DNA from: Blasia pusilla
Taxonomy: Eukaryota > Marchantiophyta > Marchantiopsida > Blasiales
Length of the DNA stretch: 64,000 nucleotides
Assembly: GCA_050084515.1 (NCBI GenBank)
Contig: CM114271.1
Coordinates: 14,198,001 to 14,262,000, forward strand
Direction: 5' to 3'
The position numbers and the translations under genes were made by a program. The notes under the pieces are model-generated. The model was not told the origin of the DNA, made no database searches, and saw only the letters and a program-made list of their open reading frames with translations. Numbering within the stretch: position 1 is the first letter of the stretch; each line of letters begins with the position of its first letter. Shown piece after piece: positions 46,911-57,626 of this stretch.

Positions 46911-46977
46911 GGTTTATCTAACCCTATATTGCATCAGGGTGCGGGGCGCCCTGATGCAATATAGGGTTAAATAAACC
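46911..46977. repeat. long hairpin, 29-nt arms, 9-nt loop
   Basis: Arms 46911-46939 and 46949-46977 are inverted copies with a single mismatch (inner part CCCTATATTGCATCAGGG). The loop is tgcggggcg. It lies in the leader of copy G and has no counterpart in copy E. Confidence 0.85.
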
Positions 46978-47029
46978 CTATAGAAATGAAGAAAAAATAA
47001 GTAAAAACCCTAGTTTTCCCGAGTGGTCA

Positions 47030-47110
47030 AATAGTCGGGAGCCGCAGCGGTAGCGCATTCTCGTATGTCGAGTTATCTCCATGTTCAGGTTCCATCGAAG
47101 CTCTTCTGTG
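47030..47110 (+). other. possible tRNA-like or SINE-head sequence
   Basis: gccgcagcggtagcgcattc resembles a tRNA D-arm/A-box, and about 40 bases later caggttccatcga resembles a T-arm/B-box with a mismatch in the conserved GTTCRA core. I cannot fold an acceptor stem with confidence. It is either a decayed tRNA-derived SINE head or coincidence. Confidence 0.25.
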
Positions 47111-47778
47111 AGCGCACGGACGGACTAGGCCACTTTGTATCTCTAAGTTTTGTAAAGATTTCAGTTATTTTGTCACTTTCTGTTTTCTCACATTTAGAGC
47201 CGCAAGGAGTAGGTGTAAGATGCTCATGGGCTGGTTGGAAGGAGCGGCAGGAGGTGACGGACATACAGGTCTAGAAGGAGTCCTTATGACTCCAAGGATG
47301 GGGGAGGTTTTGGAGGGAGGTGGCAAGGCTCCATAGGGAGCCGTGCCCATATGGAGAGAGTTTTGGGTTTAGGAGGTAAGAGCAAGGCGTAGATAGTAGG
47401 TTGCGTCAGATAGGAAGAGAAGGGGATAGGGGTCAGAGAAGGCGGGTTGAGGGGCATGCGTATAGGGATGCGCACCCATGCAGAGGTAGAAGGAATGGTG
47501 GAAGGGGTTTGAAGGCGGGGCCACGTGCCCACAAGAAGGGAGGCGCGGAAGTTAAGGGGGCTGAGCAAGAGCCACGTAGGGGGCTCCTAGATTGCGGGAG
47601 ATAGAAGGCAAGGAGGCCCTTCATAGGGCCGCGTGCCTAGGTCGGAAAGAGGAAGGAAATCAGGGCAGGAAGGAGGTCCGAGAGTAGGAAGGAAGAGGGT
47701 GCGGGGAGGCAGATTTGTCGCATCATAGGAGCGTGCGCCCGTGGTGAAGAAGGATGTAGGGAGGAACGTGGTTGGTAA

Positions 47779-47905
47779 TGTCGTGCGCATACACATTGCT
47801 ACACAACATACATCACAATCACCGAACACACTCACAAACACGCACGATCCCATGCTAACTCATGACATCCAAACAACAAGAGAAGAAGTACCAAAATATC
47901 TCCAA
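47779..47905 (-). repeat. copy D block B2
   Basis: On the minus strand it runs from ttggagatattttgg to GCGCACGACA and repeats B1 at 48430-48556. It is the 3' end of the element. Confidence 0.75.
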
Positions 47906-48427
47906 TAAAATAAGATCCAATCTCTCTCACAACACCATAGTTCTCACATGTGTGCACTCTCATATGTCTCTCTCAATGTCAAACCAAACCCACTCTCCTA
48001 ATGAGAGGCTTGGGTTACACACATAAGGCAAGCAAGACCATAGCTCCGCCGCCTCATGCCAATAGGTTCAACAAAGAGAGAATGAGCTCTCAATTAAGCT
48101 CGCTCTCCTTGAGGTATATCCCTCCCCTCTCCCAAGCTCTCCCCATGGTAACCTATGCTCCCAAGTCACCTCCTTGGCTCTTGACCTCATGTAGGAGGTC
48201 AAGGGCCACTTACCAAAAATATAAATTCAATCATATACTCAAAATGGTACTTACCTAACATAGTAAGTTCCTCAATATGGCTCCAAATGAGCCGAAACGA
48301 AAGGGAAACCTGCTCTCTCGGGTTTCCTGGGCCGTCTGTAGGTGATCCTCAACCTACTGAGCTTGTCCTCTACTACTCACAAAGACGCTCTACTAGATCT
48401 CACCGATCTATCCTAAAAGATATGAGA
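47906..48427 (-). repeat. copy D block A2
   Basis: It starts TCTCATATCTTTTAGG (G of TGTC changed) and ends ggatcttatttta. It matches the copy C A1 and copy J A2 blocks. Two bases (AT) separate it from B1. Confidence 0.75.
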
Positions 48428-48429
48428 AT

Positions 48430-48573
48430 TGTCATGCGTATACACATCGCTACACAATATTCATCGTTGTCACCGAACACACACACAAACACGCACGATC
48501 CCATGCTTACTCATGGCATCCAAACAACGAGACAAGAAGTACCAGAATATCTCCAATTGCCCCCCTAGCTGGT
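48430..48573 (-). repeat. copy D block B1 and polypurine tract
   Basis: B1 (48430-48556) ends GCATGACA on the minus strand and starts right after the purine tract AGCTAGGGGGGCAA. Confidence 0.72.
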
Positions 48574-48744
48574 AGTTAGGTCCCTCTAACTCCAAATAGC
48601 CGTCTATCCCTACCTACCATGACATACATCTCTGGGACGCTAAGAGCAAGAAGGTCAGGTGCTCATGTGGCCCCATCGTTAGTCGCCTTCTTGTCATCCA
48701 CGTCACAGACACAAGTCAGAATGTAGAACTACATACTCTATGTA

Positions 48745-50269
48745 CATCTTGGACACATCCATCGTCCCTGAGGAACCCTAGTGAGAGATGACGTCAAACA
48801 TGCCATATGCCATCCTCTAGAACACGCATCACAGACTAGCATAGTGGTTGCGCCACGCGCGGAACCTTACAACATACACCGCAAGCCTACATGAACTATT
48901 GCTAAGCTCGGATCAACTGTACCATCAATGTTCGAAAGATGATATGGCGCATAGTTACGCACGTGGTCATTCCAAACCATACCATTGCATCCCTCCAATA
49001 AGAGAACATCGGATGGCAAAATCTCACGCACTCTCAAGATGGTGCGTCTTGCAGTCATATCCAAGATCGTGGGTGCGGTCTGTTACAAGTAGACATAGTC
49101 TTCCTCATGAAACCTCCGGATAGTTGGTCGATAACCACCTGCCTGAATAGTCGCATATCTCAACGTATCCCTATGTCACGCAATCGCCAAGTTCTCAAAC
49201 GCCATGGGCATCACTCTCCAAAACAACTCAGCCCTCTGAAAATATGCTTGCATCCATACATCAGGGTCATCAAGGATCAACACCTCACCAACATCTTGAC
49301 GAATGGCCGTAGGTAAATCTGGCTCTCGGCCATAAAGCAACAAGTACGATGAGAAAGACGCTAAGGATGCCTGCCAGCTGAATCTGTATCCCATCGCCAA
49401 CCACGGTAATTGAAGGTCCCAATCTCCTAGGTGACCTCTCTGCAAGCCATACTTCCGTAGTCCTCTCTTCGTCGTCTACACAACCCCCTCGGCTAGTCCA
49501 TCCGCCTCAGGATGATCTCGCGAAGTAGTGCGATGATCGATCAGTGCATGATCACACAAGGCCTAAAACTCCCCGTGGAACTCCGTACCCTGGTCTGTCA
49601 ACACCTCTGTCAGTGCGCCGTAATGACTCAACACTCGATCTACGAAGACATACGCTACTCCCTCACTCGCTTTGTCTGGAAAATGCAACCAACTCTATCC
49701 ACTTCAAGAAATGCTTGACCATCACCAACACATAATGATTATGGCACTCCGTCAAAGGCAAAGGTCCTGCAAATCCCAAACTCCATATATTACCTAAACG
49801 CATGATTGGAAATGGATACAACTATGGAGTCGGAGCATTGAACGATGCTCGGACTCAATCATGCATCTGGCAACAAACTCTTGAACGTCAGTCTGCATGC
49901 CTCGCTACCAATACTGAATCTAGAGCAAGTTGTATGTTCGCTTCACTCCAACTCCTCGTGGGCATAACGCACTAAACGTGCTCTCTACAAAGGATGAGGC
50001 ACTACACGCACTCTACCATCCTCCCACACTTGCAACACATGTGTGCCCTCCCACCGAAACCGTCTTGCTCGCTGTAGGATCCGATCCCACTCTCTAGCAT
50101 CCATTGTGCTCGCGACGCTGCCAGTACGCAGGTACTCCAAGACCACTCCATCATCGTGAATGTCTCGACCACCTGTCGTCTCCTCATCGGCCTCTCGATC
50201 TAAGGACTTTCCATCAGACCTCGCCATCGAAGTCTCTGCAATCTGGCTCTCCATAGCCAACAAGCCCAA
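48745..50269 (-). pseudogene. copy D integrase with PHD finger
   Basis: Minus-strand fragments of the integrase N-terminus and core lie at about 50270-49500. QLPWLAMGYRFSWQASLASF and VMPMAFENLAIA lie at 49445-49176, and MTARRTILRVREILPS at about 49060. At 48900-48745 there are PHD remnants (LRCML, MLVCDACSRGWHMACL, RWMCPRC). The PHD zinc ligands are largely intact. Many stops and shifts. Confidence 0.75.
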
Positions 50270-50274
50270 ATAGG

Positions 50275-51013
50275 TTGATGCATGTCATCTTGGCACCAAC
50301 TCCTCATCACTCTCACCATGCCAACGAGCTCCAGTCACATCTCGCTGACTTGGGCATGGGTTACGGCATCTTGGTTGAGCATCCCAGGTCTATACACCAC
50401 CTAGAAGTCATACTCCTGCAACAAAAGAGCCCACCTTGCAAGCTTCCCTGTAAGCTTGTCGGACTCCATCAACCACTTAAGTGGCTGATCAATACTGATG
50501 TTAAAGGGATTGTTGAAGAGATAACATCTAAAATGTGCGACAGCCCAGACTGCAGCCAAGCACTCATCCTCATACAAGCTATACTTTGCCTCTGCAGCGT
50601 TGTTTGAGCAACTAGCATAAGCCACCACGAACTCTCTACCATCATTTTCATGTTGGGTGAGCACAACTCCAAGCCCCAACATGCTCCAATCGGTATGCAA
50701 CTGGAAAGAATGCCCCTGATCAGTCTCCTCAATATGGGCACAGACGTCAATCTGTCCTTGAGCATGTGAAATGCTCTCTCTTGCTTATCCCCCCAGTGCC
50801 ACTCCTCATCCACCTTGGTCATCAAGGTTAGCGACGTCACAATCAAACTGAAACTATTAATGTACCGTCGATAGAAGTTCGCCAATCTTATGAATGCACG
50901 AACTCGACTCACATTAGTATGGTGTGGAATGCGTGAAATAGCCTCTAACTTCGTCTGTTGCACACCAAGGCCCCCTGGGTATATCATATGACCCAAGTAC
51001 TCAATCAGGTCGT
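50275..51013 (-). pseudogene. copy D end of RT and RNase H
   Basis: It starts abruptly with DLIEYLGHMIYPGG at the junction with copy J, then VSRVRAFIRLANFYRRY. RNase H reads TDWSMLGLGVVLTQHEND and ECLAAVWAVAHF, followed by a degenerate DHQ motif (DQPLKWL). Confidence 0.75.
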
Positions 51014-51140
51014 TGACGTGCGCATACATATCGCTACACAACATACATCGCTGTCACCAAACACACACACAAACACGCACGATCCCATGCTAACTCATGG
51101 CATCCAAAAACAGACGCGAGAAGTACCAAAATATCTCCAA
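51014..51140 (-). repeat. copy J block B2
   Basis: Repeat of B1 (51659-51785); on the minus strand ttggagatattttgg to GCGCACGTCA. Directly followed by RT sequence of copy D. Confidence 0.75.
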
Positions 51141-51656
51141 TAAAATAAGATCCAATCTCTCTCTACACCATCTCACACCATAGCTCTCAAAGGTGTGCAC
51201 TCTCTCTCATGTCAAACCAAACCCACTCTCCTAATGAGAGGCTTGGGTTACACACATAAGGCAAGCAAGACCATAGCTCCGCCACCTCATGCCAAGAGGT
51301 TCAACAAAGAGAGAATGAGCTCTCAAGCTCTCTCTCCTTGAGGTATACCCCTCCCCTCTCCCAAGCTCTCTCCATGGTAACCTATTCTCCCGAGTTACCT
51401 CCTTGGCTCTTGACCTCATGTAGGAGGTCAAGGGCCACTTACCAAAATTATAAAGTCAATCATATACTCAAAATAGTAATTGCCTAAAATAGTAAGTTCC
51501 TCAATATGGCTCCAAATGGGCCGAAACAAAGGGAAAACCTGCTCTCTTAGGTTTCTCGAGGCCTTAGCAGGTCATCCTCGACCTACTGAGCCTGTCCTCC
51601 ACTACTCACAAAGGCGCTCTACTAGATCTCACTGATCTATCCTAAAAGATATGACA
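51141..51656 (-). repeat. copy J block A2
   Basis: It starts TGTCATATCTTTTAGG at 51656. It is almost co-linear with copy D A2 and copy C A1. Confidence 0.78.
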
Positions 51657-51658
51657 AT

Positions 51659-51798
51659 TGTCGTGTGCATACACATCGCTACACAACCTACATCGTTGTC
51701 ACCGAACACACACACAAACACACACGATCCCATGCTAACTCATGACATCCAAACACAAAGGCGAGGAGTACCAAAATATCTCCAATCGCCCCCTTAGT
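51659..51798 (-). repeat. copy J block B1 and polypurine tract
   Basis: B1 ends ACACGACA, followed by AT and A2 (together GACAATTGTC, a perfect 10-bp palindrome). The upstream purine run is CTAAGGGGGCGA. Confidence 0.75.
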
Positions 51799-51968
51799 GG
51801 TTAGGTCCCTCTAACTCCAGATAGCCATCTATCCCTACCTACCACAACATACATCTCTAGGACGCTAAGAGCAGAAAGGTCGGGTGCTCATGTGGCCCCA
51901 TCGTTAGTCGCCTTCCTATCATCCATGTCACATAAAAAGTCGAGATCGAAACCTGCCTAGTATCTCCT

Positions 51969-53220
51969 CTATCTATATTTGGGACACATCCATTGTCCCC
52001 GAGGAATCTTAGTGAGAGGTGGCGTCAAACATGCCATATGGAAACCTCTCGAACATCCATCACAGACTAGCATCGTGGCCGCACCACGAGCAGAACCACA
52101 CAACATACAATGCAAGCCTGCAGGAACTACAACTGAGCTCGGATCTACTGTACCATCAATGTTAGGAAGGTGACATGACGCACAATTACGCAGATGGTCC
52201 TTCCATACCATACCATCGCGTCCCTCCAGCAAGAGAACATCAGAGGGCAAAACGTCACGCACTCTCACGATAGTGCGCCCTGTAGTCACATCCAACGTCA
52301 TCGGTGCCGTCTGTTGCAAGTAGACATAATCTCCCTGATGAAACCTCCGGATAGTTGGTTGATAACCACCACCCGGAATAGTCGCATACCTCAACGTATC
52401 CCGATGTTGCGCAATCGCCAAGTTCTCAAACGCCATGGGCATCACTCTCCGAAACAACTCAGCCCTCTGAGAATATGCTCGCATCCATACATCTGGGTCA
52501 TCAAGATCCAGCACCTCACCAAAATCTCGACGAATGGCCATAGGTAAATCTTGCTCTCGGCCATAAAGTAGCAAGTACGGTGAAAAATACGCTAAGGATG
52601 CCTGCATGCTGAATCTGTATCCCATCGCCAACCATGGCAACTAGAGGTCCCAATCTCCTAGGTGACCTCTCTACAAGCCATACTTGCATAAACCCCTCTT
52701 CATCGTCTGCACAACTCTCTCTGGCTAATCCATCCACCTTGAGATGATCTTGCGAAGTCGTGCGGTGGTCGATCAGCACCTGATCACACAAGGTCTGGAA
52801 CTCACCGCGAAACTCGTTACCTTGGTCTGTCAACACCTGAGCCGGTGCGCCATAATGACTCAGCACTCTCTCAAGGAAGGCATACGCTACTCCCTCACTT
52901 GCTTTGTCAGGAAATGCAACCAACTCGATCCACTTTGAGAAGTGCTCGACCATCACCAACACATAACGACTGTGACGCTCCGTCAAAGGCAAAGGTCTTG
53001 CAAAATCCAAACTCCATCTATACCCTAAGCCCATGATCGGTAATGGATGCAACTGTAGAGTCGGAGCATTGAATGATGCTTGGACCCGATCACACACCAT
53101 GCACATGGCAACAAACTGTTGAACGTCAGTCTGCATACCTCGGCACCAATACTGAATCTGGAGCAAGTTGTACGTCCGCTTCACCCCAAAGTGACCCAAC
53201 TCCTCGTGGACATGCTGCAC
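51969..53220 (-). pseudogene. copy J integrase with PHD finger
   Basis: The HHCC part reads HVHEELGHFGVKRTY and CMVCDRVQASFN. The core has LGYRWSLDFARPLPLTERHS, VMVEHFSKWIEL and QVLTDQGNEF. In frame 52640-51969 the C-terminal region continues without a stop: DYVYLQQTAPMTLD, TIVRVRDV, then the PHD finger CMLCG, MLVCDGCSRGFHMACLTPP and QWMCPKY. Only the last Cys (Tyr here) is missing, so this is the best preserved integrase-PHD junction in the window. One frameshift lies near 52640. Confidence 0.86.
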
Positions 53221-53577
53221 TATTTGTGCTCTCTACAAAGGATGCGGCACTACGCGTACTCTACCATCCTCCCAAACCCTCAAAACATGTGTTCCCTCCC
53301 AACGGAACCGTCAGGCCCGCTGTATGATCCGATCCCACTCTCTAGCATCCACGGTGCTCGCAACGCTACCAATATGAAGGTACTCCAAGACTACTCCATC
53401 ATCATGAATATCTCAGCCACCTGTAGTCTCCTCACTGGCCTCGGGATCCAAGGACTCTCCACTAGACCTCGCCATCGAAGTCTCCACACTCTGGCTCTCC
53501 ATAGCCAACATGCCTAAATAGGCTGACGCGTGCCATCTTGGCACTGACTCCTCATCACTCTCTCCATGCCATCGAGC

Positions 53578-53964
53578 TCAAGTCGCATCTTGTTGACTCG
53601 GGCATGGGTTACGACTCAACCCATCTATATCCTGGTTGAGTGTCCGAGGTCTATGTACCACCTGAAAATCATACTCCTGCAACAACAAAGCCCATCTTGC
53701 AAGCTTCCATGTAAGCTTGTCGGACTCCATCAACCACTTTAGTGGTTGATGATCAGTGATGATGGTAAAGGGGTTGCCGAATAAGTAACACCTGAAATGC
53801 GCGACAGCCCATATTATAGCCAAGCACTCACCCTCATACGAGTTGTACTTCCCCTCTACAGCGTTGTTTGAGCGGCTCGCATAAGCCACCACAAACTCTC
53901 TACCCTCATCGTCATGTTGGGTGAGCACCGATCCAAGCCCCAACATGCTCCAATCTGTGTGCAA
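53578..53964 (-). pseudogene. copy J RNase H
   Basis: Open frame with TDWSMLGLGSVLTQHDD, EGECLAIIWAVAHF and ITDHQPLKWLMES, ending SRNPCPSQQD. All recognisable acidic positions are kept. A TAG at the upstream boundary breaks the join with RT. Confidence 0.82.
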
Positions 53965-55060
53965 CTAGAAAGGACGCCCCTTGATCGGTCTCTTCAAGAT
54001 GGGCGCAGACGTCAACCTATCCTTGAGCAATTGAAATGCTTGCTCTTGCTCATCCCCCCAGTGCCACTCATGATCCATCTTGGTGAGCGGCTTTGCAATC
54101 AAACTGAATCCCTTGACGTACCGCCGATAGAAGTTTGCCAATCCCATGAATGCACGAACACGGCTCACATCTGTAGGGCGTGGAATGCGTGAGATAGCCT
54201 CTACCTTCGTCTACTGAACACTAAGACTCCCTGGGTATATCGTATGACCAAAGTACTCAATCTGGTCGTAGAAGAACTTGCACTTGTCTGGATGTAGCTT
54301 CATCCCATGTAATTGCAATCGTCGAAACACCTTCTCTAGATGTCACTCATGCTCCTCAACCGTGGCGCTAAAGACTACGATGTCATCAATATAACACCTA
54401 GCAAAATCCTGACCAGCCAAGATCCTATCCATGACCCTCTGAAACTCAATCGGGGTGTTCTTTAACCCAAATGGTAAGAACCGCCACTAATACAAACAAT
54501 CCTTCCTATGAGAATCGATGCCCCAAAATGCCATCTTCTGCCTATCCTCCAATCTAATAGGCAGGTGATGGTATCCGGCTCGCAAATCCAATGAACTGAA
54601 TACGTTTGCGTGACCAATTGCATCAAAGATCTTCTCAGGGATGGGCATGGCATACCTATCAGACTTTGTTTGCCAATTGATAGGTTGGTAATCCCCACAC
54701 ATCCGCCTATTTGTCCAGTTGCCATGCACATCTTTCTTGGCGGGCATGATAGTGGCAGATGCATACTCCCCATGCGACATCTCCACTAGTCCTACTCCAA
54801 CAAAGTCCTGGCTCCTACTCTAAATCAGAGCCCTCTCCATATCAATGTACTTGTAGGGTCATCGGAAGATCGGCGTATCACTCGACAACTCAATGCGAAT
54901 CCCCGGTCCCTTCAATGTACCCAAATCCTCCATGCTAAACACAAAGCAGCTCCTATAACTCTTGAGGAACCGATGTATTCGGCGCCGCTCTCCTCCTGTC
55001 AACTTAGGGCCCATATCTGGCTCCCAAGTCTCCATCGTGAGTACGGTAGGACTCTCCGGC
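53965..55060 (-). pseudogene. copy J reverse transcriptase
   Basis: The N-terminus METWEPDMGPKLTGGE and IRIELSSDTPIFR is followed by MCGDYQPINWQT, SLDLRAGYHHLPI, LPFGLKN, CYIDDIVVFS and YFGHTIYPG. Stops occur at about 54489 and in the YIDD-distal part, including Gln-to-TAG-like positions. Confidence 0.82.
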
Positions 55061-55269
55061 GCAGATATCGGTGATTTTTTGGTGCAACCCCGTCTCAAAC
55101 AACAAAGCTCGATCGCTCTCCTACAGCCAACTGCAAACTCTGATCTCCTCCACATGCAGTGCCCGGAACCACGCTCAATGTTGTGGCTATCATCTCCTTG
55201 CGTACCTCCAAAACTCACAAACGTGGAAAAGGTTGCCCGCAACTTGCCTACCCTGTTGACCACACTCAA

Positions 55270-55967
55270 CGGTGGTCAATCATCGTGCCTCAGTGCGTGT
55301 GAGCAACGATCTGATCTAGAATGGAATCCACTAACAAATAGGAGGGGCGCTCCACTCTCGCATACGCCCTCCGTAACACTGCATGGGGCACCAAGTTGGT
55401 CCACCATAGACGCGGGCGATGGGCTATAGATCCTACACTCGGCGCATCCAAGAATACTGTTGGGCCGATCTAGGCACGTACCTGATGAGCACTCGTCACC
55501 ACCCGTGACCTGGAGTCTCCTAAGATCGGCACATTCTCCAGAATGTAGGCTGGAGAACAAGATTGGTGCTCCTTCAACTGCCGTAAGACCCTCAACATCT
55601 CCCAAAACAACCTGGACCGAGTGTCAACCAACCCGCTGCCTCATCCAACACTCAATTGGCCTTGACATGGCCAAATGGCAATGACCAAATCAATGGTGTC
55701 TGACCGGTCTAAGTCTTGCGCCCCCAACAACAAAATATCCCTCGGTAGGGAACTCTAGTACGCGTGTACCGCGGACGCAGACAATAAGTCGAGAAAACAT
55801 AGGCATAACTACGCCACATATCATAGTGAGACGGGCCTTGCAACATCATCACTCTCCATATACAAGTATTGTTGCACTCGCACTCTTGCCTGAAAAACAA
55901 TAGCCAACCCGCTGCAAATCCCTCCAAAGAGATCTAACACTCGAATACCCTCCTCCGGGGTACACCA
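55270..55967 (-). pseudogene. copy J methyltransferase domain, C-terminus deleted
   Basis: Minus strand: motif I RVLDLFGGICSGLAIV (about 55930), catalytic WPCQGQLSVG (about 55670), VDTRSRLFWEMLRVLRQL, ILENVPILGDS (about 55550) and AHRPRLWWTNLVPHAVL (about 55420). The catalytic Pro-Cys-Gln is intact here. Motifs IX-X are deleted: after FSTFVSF the sequence jumps to the RT linker. Several stops. Confidence 0.82.
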
Positions 55968-56845
55968 CACAAATGGGGGGGGCACCATCCGCGCCCATCA
56001 CCGCCTGTCCCCGCCCGTCGCCGCCCGTCCGCCGCCCATCACCGCCGCGCCCTAACCCTAGCCTCCTTTACTTGACAGCCCCCCGGTGGCTGCAAGTCCT
56101 CAAGCTGCTTTTCTTCTCTCTCGTGACACCCTCACTCGCGTACACCCAACGCTCCACCGCAAACTACACTCGGCTATTATCCCGTATCAATCCGTACCAA
56201 CAAAATCTGAGAAAAACGGACAGCGCTTCCTCCCACGGCCTTCCGAACAGAAAAAATGACAAATACAACGCCAACCTACGTCTCCAAGGGCTCCCGACCA
56301 AGGCAACTCGCTTGCCTACCTGCTAACAAAAAATTCCCACCTACCCCCTAACATCTTTCTCATGTTAAAATAAAGAGTAGTAAAAATGACACACCCGGCC
56401 TAAAACTCCACTCCTCAATCTACATCGACATATCGAGCCTCGTCCACCCTGTGCTATCAAGGAATCCGGACGCTAGCATCCTAGTCCTATCGCACACACA
56501 CACAAGGGAGGTGGTCCAACGGCCCAACATGAGAAAGATGGCTTAGGAAAGCCATCTTCCTCTCTTATATAGGGTTGGAAAGAGCCAAAAGGCTCTTCCC
56601 CTAAAAATAGCCCTCTCCTTGGTAACCTTCGCGCACAAGTTATCAGGGGCGGGTGACCTGGTCAACAAGTCATCCGGTTGTGAAATACCTCAACATGAAA
56701 GTTGTCAGAAATGACGTTGCTGACACAATGGACCTATCCTCAACCTCATTCAACACTGTGGGACAAAGTTACACTCAAGATAGTCCGTTGGCTCCTACGC
56801 CCTATCCACGATAGATCTCAGCCTATCCGCTACTCAGATGTGACA
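55968..56845 (-). repeat. fragment K: A block and leader of the TGTCACATC subfamily inside copy J
   Basis: On the minus strand it starts TGTCACATCTGAG at 56845. It keeps the promoter palindromes, a TATA box (about 56570) and the AGCGCT leader motif (about 56222), and ends in a G/C-rich run that joins copy J's methyltransferase at 55967. It belongs to the copy A/E subfamily, whereas copy J's own ends belong to the copy C/D subfamily. Confidence 0.75.
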
Positions 56846-57626
56846 ATCGCCTAGCAATGGCAATTTTTCAAGATTGAACATAACTTTTTACTCACAACTC
56901 CAAATTGTGCATTGTTTGTTGCACAACGTGCACAGCTTCACGATCTACAATGGCATCAAAAAATATTTGGAATTGAACATTCCAGTAAAAATTGACAAGG
57001 ACTATCGTAAAGCCCAATGTCCTCCTATATAAAATTCGACAGCGCTTCCGCGCTGATTTCTCTCAAGCTGTAAAAATACAAATCAGCAAGCTACATGGTG
57101 CTCCCAAGAGCACTAGCATGGGGCAACCTACCCCCATAATCAATCCCTATTAGAATTTGGGTAGCGCTTCCGCGCGCCACTCTTTCATACAAAAAATCGG
57201 CAAATGCAACAAACAATCAAAGCAACCCTTGCTCCGGTAAGCACTCCCATGAGCCGCTCAACGGGGAACACGGTCCCCAACCTGAAAAAAATAGCGAGTG
57301 ACCAGAAAGATCCCCCATGAAGCTCTCTCACTCTCTCATTCTGAGATTCTCTCATTCTCTCATCCCCTCTCACACAATCTTACTCTCTCATTCTCTCTTT
57401 GTAAAGTAAGATCCAATCTCTCTCTACACCATCTCACACCATAGCTCTCAAAGGTATGCACTCTCTCTCATGTCAAACCAAACCCACTCTCCTAATGAGA
57501 GGCTTGGATTACACTCACAAGGCAAGGGACCATAGCTCCGCCGCCTCATGCCAAGAGGTTCAACAAAGAGAGAATGAGCTCTCAAGCTCTCTCTCCTTGA
57601 GGTATATCCCTCCCCTCTCCCAAGCT
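56846..57626 (-). repeat. copy J truncated A1 block and leader
   Basis: It begins in mid-A block (gagagcttgggagagg) directly after an RT fragment of copy D. It passes into leader sequence at about 57407 (tttacaaagagagaatg) and carries AGCGCT motifs at 57163-57168 and 57041-57046. It is co-linear with copy C 32490-31740. Confidence 0.72.

Larger units (their letters stand above)
45834..47778 (+). mobile_element. copy G: 5' fragment (A block and leader) of a methyltransferase-type element
   Basis: It starts TGTCACATCTTATTTCG and follows the A block of copies A, E and K with clear divergence. It keeps the GATGGCTTTCTCAAGCCATC hairpin and the AGCGCT leader motif (about 46449-46454). From about 47180 the leader resembles copy E 60410-61100, including small hairpins. 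No gag follows: the fragment is cut at 47779 by the end of copy D. A 29-nt-arm hairpin lies at 46911-46977. Confidence 0.7.
51014..57626 (-). mobile_element. copy J: methyltransferase-PHD element, gag and protease replaced by fragment K
   Basis: Read on the minus strand: a truncated A1 block (57626 to about 57407), leader, fragment K (56845-55968), then methyltransferase directly, RT, RNase H, integrase, PHD finger, polypurine tract, B1 (51785-51659), AT, A2 (51656-51141) and B2 (51140-51014). The 3' end is TGACG on the plus strand, a one-base change from TGTCG. Gag and protease are missing. It sits inside copy D, with a deletion at its upstream side. Confidence 0.75.
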
